Notes under the pieces: model-generated | Databases searched by the model: none | The model's input: the letters and a program-made list of their open reading frames with translations, nothing else | Told to the model about the DNA's origin: nothing | Shown: piece by piece, positions 5,596-10,638 of the stretch | Layout: each line of letters starts with the position of its first letter | How positions within the stretch are numbered: the first letter of the stretch is position 1 | Translations under genes and position numbers: made by a program | From: Acidimicrobiales bacterium | GTDB lineage: Bacteria > Actinomycetota > Acidimicrobiia > Acidimicrobiales > SZUA-35 | DNA: 10,638 nucleotides | Direction: 5' to 3' | NCBI GenBank assembly: GCA_013003325.1 | Contig: JABDJU010000120.1 | Coordinates: 1 to 10,638 of the forward strand

Positions 5596-6921
5596 GTGAG
5601 CGAAACGGTTGGAGCATCGAAACGGACGATCGAGTCTGTCGCAGTAATCGGCTGCGGCACGATGGGAGCGGGGATCGCAGCTGCTTCAGCAGCAGCGGGC
5701 TGCCGCGTGTTGATGCTCGACCTCACTCCCGAAGCGGTCGAACGCGGGCTGGAGCAGGTCGACGACGAGCACCGCCACCTGATCGACACCGGCACGATCG
5801 ACGGCGACCTCGACAAGATCGCCGCATACGACTGGGTTTGCGAAGCGGTTGTCGAAGACCTCGACATCAAGCGCGACCTCTTCTCCAGAGTCGAGGAGGT
5901 GCGCAGCCCTGGCTCGGTGGTGTCGAGCAACACCTCCGGCATCCCGTTGCGGTCGATTCTCGACGGCATGCCGGATCGCCTGCGGGCCGACATGGCCATC
6001 ACCCATTTCTTCAACCCGGTACGGGTGATGAAGCTCTTCGAGTTGGTGCCGGGAAGCGACACGTCGCCCGATGTGATCGAGGCCTTCGCTCGGTTCGGTG
6101 AAACCTCCCTGTCGAAAGGGGTGGTACGGGCCAAGGACACCGTGAACTTCATAGGCAACCGGATCGGTTGTTTTTTCATGCTCGCCGGCCTCCACCGCGC
6201 CAAGCCGTATCTCGAATCCGGCATGAGTCAGGAGACGATCGACGCGGTGCTAGGCCAGCCGATCGGTCTGCCGCCCACGGGTTTGTACGGGCTGATCGAC
6301 CTGATCGGCTTGGACGTGATGGACCTGGTTGGCAAGAACCTCGCGGTCAACCTTCCGCCCGGCGATCCGGGCCATAGGTTCACCTCGTTCCCCGCAGCTG
6401 AGCAAGGGATGCTCGAGCGCGGGCAATTGGGACGCAAGTCGCGCCAACTCGGCGGCTTCAGTCGCGTACGCAAGGAACCCGACGGCTCGAAGACCAAGGA
6501 GACCTTCGACCTTCGGACCCAAGAGTGGCGAGCGGTTCAGCCGCCCGATCTCGATGGGGTGTCCACCGACCTCGGCGGGGTCCTGTTCCAAGACACCGAA
6601 CAGGGAAGGATGGCCTGGGACATCTTCGGCGGTGCGCTGTGCTACGCCGCCGACCTCGTTCCCGAGATCGCCGACGACATCGCCAACGTCGACAATGCCA
6701 TCCGCTGGGGATTCAATTGGCAGCTGGGTCCGTTCGAGATGCTCGATCACCTCGGCCCAGACCGCGTGCTGGAACGGGTTGAGCAACAGGGTTTGGCGGT
6801 GCCAACGATGTTGGCTGTGCTCGCCGATTCCGATGTCGACACGTTCTATTCCGGCCCGACTGATGACCGACTCATGCTCATGCCCGACCGATCCCTGGCC
6901 CCCGTTCCGCCCACGGCCTAG
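5596..6921 (+). CDS. 3-hydroxyacyl-CoA dehydrogenase, FadN-like, without enoyl-CoA hydratase domain
   Basis: 441 aa. It oxidises L-3-hydroxyacyl-CoA to 3-ketoacyl-CoA with NAD+, the third step of beta-oxidation. A Rossmann motif GCGTMGAG (19-26) opens the NAD domain. SSNTSGI, HFFNP (His137), Glu149 in FELVPG and Asn188 in FIGNRI match the catalytic Ser/His/Glu/Asn set, with His-Glu spacing of 12 as in human SCHAD. Two C-terminal-type 3HCDH repeats follow, the first with GLYGLIDLIGLD and the second with RWGFNWQLGPFEM. By recall, the order closely follows the dehydrogenase half of B. subtilis FadN (about 790 aa), whose enoyl-CoA hydratase half is absent. The protein ends cleanly, and the next gene starts 29 nt on, so frameshift is unlikely. 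A separate hydratase should exist elsewhere. The GTG start is chosen from the TAnnnT box and from its distance to the Rossmann fold. Confidence 0.9.
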   Translation: MSETVGASKRTIESVAVIGCGTMGAGIAAASAAAGCRVLMLDLTPEAVERGLEQVDDEHRHLIDTGTIDGDLDKIAAYDWVCEAVVEDLDIKRDLFSRVEEVRSPGSVVSSNTSGIPLRSILDGMPDRLRADMAITHFFNPVRVMKLFELVPGSDTSPDVIEAFARFGETSLSKGVVRAKDTVNFIGNRIGCFFMLAGLHRAKPYLESGMSQETIDAVLGQPIGLPPTGLYGLIDLIGLDVMDLVGKNLAVNLPPGDPGHRFTSFPAAEQGMLERGQLGRKSRQLGGFSRVRKEPDGSKTKETFDLRTQEWRAVQPPDLDGVSTDLGGVLFQDTEQGRMAWDIFGGALCYAADLVPEIADDIANVDNAIRWGFNWQLGPFEMLDHLGPDRVLERVEQQGLAVPTMLAVLADSDVDTFYSGPTDDRLMLMPDRSLAPVPPTA

Positions 6922-6950
6922 GTCGCCACCCACTAACAGAAAGCATCGCC

Positions 6951-8243
6951 ATGGTTGAACCAGATCTCTACCGATTCGACACGTTGAGCTTGCACGCCGG
7001 CCAGCGACCTGACCCAACCACCGGTGCCCGGGCGGTGCCCATCTTCGCAACCACCTCGTACTCGTTTCCCGACACCGACGAAGCGTCAGCACTGTTCAAC
7101 CTCGAATCGCCCGGCCACATTTACAGCCGGATCTCTAACCCGACGGTGGCGGTGCTCGAAGAACGTCTGGCGGCACTCGATGGGGGTGTCGGCGCGGTGT
7201 GTACTGCGTCGGGCACCGCCGCCCTGCACCTTGGGGTCGCCACGCTCTGTTCGGCCGGGGACCACATCGTCTCCAGCCGGAATCTCTACGGCGGCAGCTA
7301 CAACGCCATGAAGCTGACCTTTCCTCGCTTCGGGATCACCACCACCTTCGTCGACCTCGCCGATCCCGAACAGATCGAAGCGGCGATCCAGCCGAACACC
7401 AAAATCGTCTACGGGGAGGCATTGGGGAATCCGCTCATCGACGTCATGAACATCCCCGAGGTAGCCGATGTGGCCCACCGCCACGGGTTGCCGCTGATGG
7501 TCGATGCAACGTTTGCGACGCCGTACCTGATCAGGCCGATCGAACACGGTGCCGACATCGTGTATCACAGCGTGACCAAGTTCTTGGGTGGGCACGGCAC
7601 CGCCCTCGGAGGGGTGCTCGTCGACGGCGGGAGATTCGATTGGACCCAGAATGACAAGTTCCCGACCCTCACCGAGCCCTATGAGGGCTACCACGGCATC
7701 TCGTTCGCCGACGAGTTCGGGCCCGCCGCCCTCGGAATGCGGGCACGGGCCGAAGGACTCAGGGACTTCGGGGCGTGTATGAGCCCTCACAACGCCTTCA
7801 GTCTCCTCCAAGGGGTCGAGACGCTGCCGTTGCGGATGCAGCGCCACGTGTCCAACACCGAAGCGGTGATCGACATGCTCACCAGCCACGAAGCGGTGTC
7901 GTGGGTGCAGCATCCGCGTGTCGAGTCCCACCAGGACCACGCGCTTGCCCGGCGGTTGTACCCGAGGGGTGCCGGAGCGATTCTTTCCTTCGGTGTCGAA
8001 GGCGGCCGCGAGGCTGGGAAGAAGTTCATCGAGTCGGTCACCTTGGCGAGCCATCTGGCCAACGTGGGCGACGCCAAGACGCTGGTGATTCATCCAGGAT
8101 CCACGACCCACAGCCAGCTGTCGGCAGAGGCTATGGCTGCGGCCGGGATCACCGAAGACCTGATCCGATTGTCAGTGGGCCTGGAAGACCCGGTCGACAT
8201 CGTCGAGGATCTAGCCCGAGCTCTGAAGGCGAGCCAGCGATGA
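6951..8243 (+). CDS. metY: O-acetylhomoserine aminocarboxypropyltransferase / sulfhydrylase
   Basis: 430 aa, the usual length. A PLP enzyme of the Cys/Met metabolism family that makes homocysteine from O-acetylhomoserine and sulfide in direct-sulfhydrylation methionine synthesis (cytoplasmic). Seen: LHAGQRPDPTTGARAVPIFATTSY at the N-terminus, YSRISNPT, ASGTAA (cofactor phosphate region), GEALGNPLIDV, VDATFATPYL (Asp binding the pyridine N) and SVTKFLGGHG, with the Schiff-base lysine at 210. The ending HPGSTTHSQLS, then RLSVGLEDPVDIVEDL, is typical. Cystathionine gamma-synthase or -lyase relatives are shorter (about 380-400 aa) and lack the longer insert region, so MetY is favoured. It starts 29 nt after the dehydrogenase with only a weak AGAAAG before the ATG, suggesting co-transcription. 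Its stop overlaps the start of the hydrolase. Confidence 0.95.
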   Translation: MVEPDLYRFDTLSLHAGQRPDPTTGARAVPIFATTSYSFPDTDEASALFNLESPGHIYSRISNPTVAVLEERLAALDGGVGAVCTASGTAALHLGVATLCSAGDHIVSSRNLYGGSYNAMKLTFPRFGITTTFVDLADPEQIEAAIQPNTKIVYGEALGNPLIDVMNIPEVADVAHRHGLPLMVDATFATPYLIRPIEHGADIVYHSVTKFLGGHGTALGGVLVDGGRFDWTQNDKFPTLTEPYEGYHGISFADEFGPAALGMRARAEGLRDFGACMSPHNAFSLLQGVETLPLRMQRHVSNTEAVIDMLTSHEAVSWVQHPRVESHQDHALARRLYPRGAGAILSFGVEGGREAGKKFIESVTLASHLANVGDAKTLVIHPGSTTHSQLSAEAMAAAGITEDLIRLSVGLEDPVDIVEDLARALKASQR

Positions 8244-9097
8244 CCGCCGACGCCGACGCCACGGCCGAGGACACAGACCAAGCGCAGGACCTGACCGTCG
8301 ACGGCAGGCGGGTCCACATCCGCACCGGCGGAGTCACAGTCGAGCCCGATGCGCCGACGGTTGTGCTCGTCCATGGGGCCGGCATGGACGGCACGGTCTG
8401 GAGCCAACAAACCCGCTACCTGTCGATGCGGCGCGTCCGCGCATTGGCGGTGGATCTGCCCGGGCACGGACAAAGCCAGGGACCAGCGCTGTCCACCGTG
8501 CCCGCCATGGGGACATGGCTGGCGCAGCTACTCCAGCAGCTCGGCGGTCCCGTCGTGCTCGCCGGACACAGCATGGGCACCTACGTCGCGCTCGAGGCTG
8601 CGAGTGCGCATCCCGAGCTCGTGAACTCGTTGGTGCTGTTGGGCACCGCCTCGAATATGCCGGTACATCCCGACCTGCTGGAGGCGGCCCAACACGATTT
8701 GCCCCGGGCTGCGTCGCTGATGACGGGGTGGAGCCATGCGCCGGGGTCGAGGATCGGTGACAACCCAACGCCCGGGCTGTGGATGACCGGCGGTGTCGAG
8801 GCGCTCGTCGAGAGGAGTGGGCCTGGCGTGCTCCTCACCGACCTCGAGGCGTGTGCGAGGTTCACCGGAGCCGACGAGCTGGCGGGTTTGATTTCCTGTC
8901 CGGTGGCGGTCGTGATCGGAGCCCACGACAAGATGACCCCGCCGCCTGCCGCCCGGGCGCTGGCCGCGAAGATGGTGAACGCGACGTCGGTGGATCTGGT
9001 CGAACTTCCCGACGCCGGTCATATGACGCTCACCGAAGAACCCCGAGCGGTGCGCAAGACAGTACTTGCCGCTGCGCTCGCAGCGCACTCAAGTTGA
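8240..9097 (+). CDS. Alpha/beta-fold hydrolase
   Basis: 285 aa. The core shows HGAG (45-48, oxyanion region), the nucleophile elbow GHSMG with Ser111, GAHDKMTPP with Asp230 as probable acid, and DAGHM with His261. The catalytic triad thus looks complete. It resembles small esterases and enol-lactonases of the AB_hydrolase family; the substrate cannot be told. No signal peptide is visible (the first 20 residues are acidic), so it is probably cytoplasmic. The ATG overlaps the metY stop as ATGA, implying translational coupling. A role in sulfur or methionine metabolism is possible but unsupported by motif. It is not homoserine O-acetyltransferase MetX, which is longer and has a GGSMGG-type elbow. 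The frame is open further upstream inside metY, but that part is antisense-like composition and not credible. Confidence 0.88.
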   Translation: MTADADATAEDTDQAQDLTVDGRRVHIRTGGVTVEPDAPTVVLVHGAGMDGTVWSQQTRYLSMRRVRALAVDLPGHGQSQGPALSTVPAMGTWLAQLLQQLGGPVVLAGHSMGTYVALEAASAHPELVNSLVLLGTASNMPVHPDLLEAAQHDLPRAASLMTGWSHAPGSRIGDNPTPGLWMTGGVEALVERSGPGVLLTDLEACARFTGADELAGLISCPVAVVIGAHDKMTPPPAARALAAKMVNATSVDLVELPDAGHMTLTEEPRAVRKTVLAAALAAHSS

Positions 9098-9287
9098 CCT
9101 GAGTTCCGCCGAATGGGAGGGGGTGCGAAGCACCCTCAGATTGCCGCTTCGGTGGACCCCGCCCGACCGTCCGGCCCAGCCCGATTCATACGGAGCGCTC
9201 TGGTACTGGCTGACCCGGCAGACACCGGCGGCAGCCGCTCCGCTGGATCCATTCGGCGAGCCGCTACGGCTCGAGCTTCCCAGCTGA
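9066..9287 (+). CDS. Possible small Trp/Pro-rich protein, function unknown
   Basis: An open frame of up to 73 aa starts at a TTG (9066) that overlaps the hydrolase end. The true start is unclear; a GTG at 9123 would give 54 aa. The part after the hydrolase stop has G/C at about three quarters of third positions and a non-random look: RLPLRWTPPDRP, then YGALWYWLTRQTP, then DPFGEPLRLELPS. No signal peptide or known domain is recognised. It ends at 9287, just before a hairpin, which would fit the last gene of the operon. It may also be non-coding 3' sequence. Confidence 0.42.
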   Translation: MPLRSQRTQVDLSSAEWEGVRSTLRLPLRWTPPDRPAQPDSYGALWYWLTRQTPAAAAPLDPFGEPLRLELPS

Positions 9288-9291
9288 GCAA

Positions 9292-9321
9292 AACCCCAGT
9301 TCTCCTAGCGCCGACTGGGTT
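9292..9321 (+). terminator. Weak terminator-like hairpin at the end of the metY operon
   Basis: Arms 9292-9300 and 9314-9321 form 8 bp with one bulged C and a 13-nt loop, starting 4 nt after the small ORF's stop. The following bases contain only a short T run, so termination may be inefficient. Confidence 0.4.
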
Positions 9322-9332
9322 CGGTTTCGCTC

Positions 9333-9338
9333 TACGAT
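9333..9338 (+). promoter_or_regulatory. Possible -10 box for the OmpA-family gene
   Basis: TACGAT fits TAnnnT and the sigma70 -10 consensus at four or more positions. It overlaps the ATG at 9337, so if it is used the transcript would begin near 9345. The first usable codons would then be the in-frame GTG at 9349 or the ATGs at 9376 or 9415. No -35 match is seen 17 nt upstream. Confidence 0.35.
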
Positions 9339-10524
9339 GGTGGCCGCAGTGTCCTCGCGTTCGGATGTATCTCCGATGATCGTCGAGGGCTCGAAGGACA
9401 CCTGGACTGGGCAAATGGCACAAGACGAACTCACCGCTGAAGAACTCGAACGTCAGAAGCAGCGTCGCCGGGCGGCGATGGCGACACCGGTTGCCGAGGA
9501 TGGCGACGTGGCCTTTGGTGGTATGGCCGGAATCGGCGTGCTTGCCGCGGTGTTGGCGGCGTTGTTCGCCTTCTTCGGCTTCGCTGATACTGCCGGGCTC
9601 GAATCGGGTACCGCTTCGGACAGCGCCGACACGACCGTTGCGGTCGAAACCGATGATGGGGTGACCGATGGAGTGGATCTGGCGTCGATGCTCGGGACGC
9701 TTCAACAGGCCGGGTTCGAGGGTCTCGAGCTCGTGGCTGACGGGGGCGTCGTCACCGCTCGGGGCGAGGTGCCCGACCAGGCGGCCCGAGCCGAGGTGCT
9801 GCGGTTGATCGGCGAACAACCCAATGTCACCGAGGTGATCGATCGTCTGGTGGTCGAAGAGGTCGAGGTGCCCTCGGCGGCCGCGGTGGTAACAGTGTCC
9901 GACGATGAGATCGTTCTGTCGGGCACCGTTCCCTCAGATGCGGCCGCCGGGGAGCTGCGATCATTCGCCGCAGCCAACTACGCCCCCGACCAGCTGACCG
10001 ACCAACTCGAAGTGGTCGACGGTGCAGATCCGGCCACGGTGTCTCTGGTCGGATCGGTCACGAACTCCGAACTCGGCGCCAACCTGCAAGCTGGATTGGG
10101 TTCCCTCGGCGCCTTTGGCGAAGCCACCGATGAGCTGGTGATCGACGCGGATGCGAGCGAAGAGATCAACGCCGTGTTCGAGCTCGAGCCGATCCTGTTC
10201 CAGAGTGGGACCGCCATCATCCTGCCCGATTCCCAAGCGACTATCGATGAGGCCTCCGAAATCCTGAAGAGGTTCCCCGAAGCCAACATCGAGATCGGTG
10301 GTCACACCGACTCACTGGGCCCCGAAGAAGCCAACCGTCTCCTGAGCGAAGCGCGGGCACAGGCCGTTCTCCAGGCGCTGCGTGATGCCGGTGTCACCAA
10401 CCAGCTGCAAGCCGTCGGGTACGGCGAGAGCGAACTGAAGTTTCCCGACGACAAGGGCGACACCCAGGACAAGATCGACGCCCGTCAGGCGAATCGTCGA
10501 ATCGAATTCCGAACCCTCAACTAG
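9337..10524 (+). CDS. BON/OmpA-domain envelope protein (ArfA/OmpATb-like)
   Basis: 395 aa from the first ATG; later in-frame starts at 9349 (GTG), 9376 or 9415 are possible. A charged cytoplasmic N-terminus (DELTAEELERQKQRRR) precedes one membrane helix (about 63-83: MAGIGVLAAVL, then ALFAFFGF), giving a type II anchor with no signal-peptidase or lipobox site. Outside follow an acidic linker, a BON domain (about 105-170) and a second BON-like repeat (about 175-270). The C-terminal OmpA domain has FQSGTAIILPDS and GHTDSLG. Its Asp325 and Arg340 have the 15-residue spacing of the diaminopimelate-binding pair in OmpA. It should tether peptidoglycan to the membrane. M. tuberculosis ArfA (Rv0899) has the same order of membrane helix, tandem BON and OmpA domain, though this protein is longer. 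No ArfB/ArfC partners are visible before the window ends. Confidence 0.9.
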   Translation: MVAAVSSRSDVSPMIVEGSKDTWTGQMAQDELTAEELERQKQRRRAAMATPVAEDGDVAFGGMAGIGVLAAVLAALFAFFGFADTAGLESGTASDSADTTVAVETDDGVTDGVDLASMLGTLQQAGFEGLELVADGGVVTARGEVPDQAARAEVLRLIGEQPNVTEVIDRLVVEEVEVPSAAAVVTVSDDEIVLSGTVPSDAAAGELRSFAAANYAPDQLTDQLEVVDGADPATVSLVGSVTNSELGANLQAGLGSLGAFGEATDELVIDADASEEINAVFELEPILFQSGTAIILPDSQATIDEASEILKRFPEANIEIGGHTDSLGPEEANRLLSEARAQAVLQALRDAGVTNQLQAVGYGESELKFPDDKGDTQDKIDARQANRRIEFRTLN

Positions 10525-10638
10525 CCCGGTCCTGGGGCGGCGATCCGATCGCCTGGCGGCTGTCGGACCGTCCAACTAGGGTCGCATGTGACGGTCGTTA
10601 CAGACGCGATCGCACCTATGGGCGCGGCCTGAATCACG
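10525..10638 (+). other. Spacer at the right edge with a hairpin, -10-like box and 14-codon ORF
   Basis: A 6-bp hairpin (10539-10544 with 10548-10553, 3-nt loop) lies 15 nt after the OmpA-family stop, without a T-tract. TAGGGT (10577-10582) is followed after 5 nt by GTG (10588), which opens a 14-codon frame ending in TGA at 10630-10632. This may be the promoter and leader of the next gene, which lies outside the window. Confidence 0.3.

Noticed and set aside
7086..8111. 341-codon minus-strand frame within metY
   Set aside because: Antisense shadow caused by high GC; metY is certain from its motifs.
8240..9097. Homoserine O-acetyltransferase MetX as identity of the hydrolase beside metY
   Set aside because: It is too short, and the elbow is GHSMG rather than the GGSMGG type. 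MetX-specific blocks are missing.
1..10638. Mobile elements, CRISPR arrays, tRNA or rRNA genes
   Set aside because: No transposase or integrase motifs, no regularly spaced direct repeats and no T-arm or anticodon-arm pattern were seen on either strand.

Overview
The window is high-GC bacterial chromosome with tightly packed genes. Several starts have no Shine-Dalgarno sequence, and a TAnnnT -10 box sits about 6 nt before a GTG. An ArfA-like BON/OmpA envelope protein is also present. Together these point to an actinobacterium, plausibly of the Acidimicrobiia; that lineage is an inference, since no rRNA or other marker gene lies here. No tRNA, rRNA, insertion sequence, prophage gene or CRISPR array was seen.

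Layout. (1) 1-1578 (+): the C-terminal ~85% of ilvD (dihydroxy-acid dehydratase), cut by the left edge. (2) 1580-2917 (-): a lipoprotein of the DUF1343/NamZ exo-N-acetylmuramidase family, convergent with ilvD with one base between the stops. (3) 2962-4593 (-): a superfamily 2 DEVH helicase with a C-terminal helical extension. (4) About 4594-5595: roughly 1 kb without a credible protein gene. Its minus strand has a promoter (5416-5445), many GNRA-capped hairpins and a strong intrinsic terminator (4650-4692). This reads as a gene for a large structured RNA of about 760 nt, and it is the most interesting part of the window. (5) 5596-9287 (+): a probable operon of a FadN-like 3-hydroxyacyl-CoA dehydrogenase without a hydratase domain, MetY (O-acetylhomoserine sulfhydrylase), an alpha/beta hydrolase overlapping metY by ATGA, and a possible small Trp-rich protein, followed by a hairpin. 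(6) 9337-10524 (+): a membrane-anchored BON/OmpA peptidoglycan-binding protein. (7) 10525-10638: spacer with a possible promoter and a 14-codon ORF.

Functionally, the protein genes are mostly housekeeping: branched-chain amino acid and methionine/homocysteine synthesis, fatty-acid beta-oxidation, cell-wall recycling and envelope structure. The RNA candidate was not recognised as RNase P RNA, tmRNA or SRP RNA by signature. It could be an independent RNA gene or a very long attenuated leader of the helicase. Covariance-model searches would be needed to place it in, or exclude it from, known large RNA classes.
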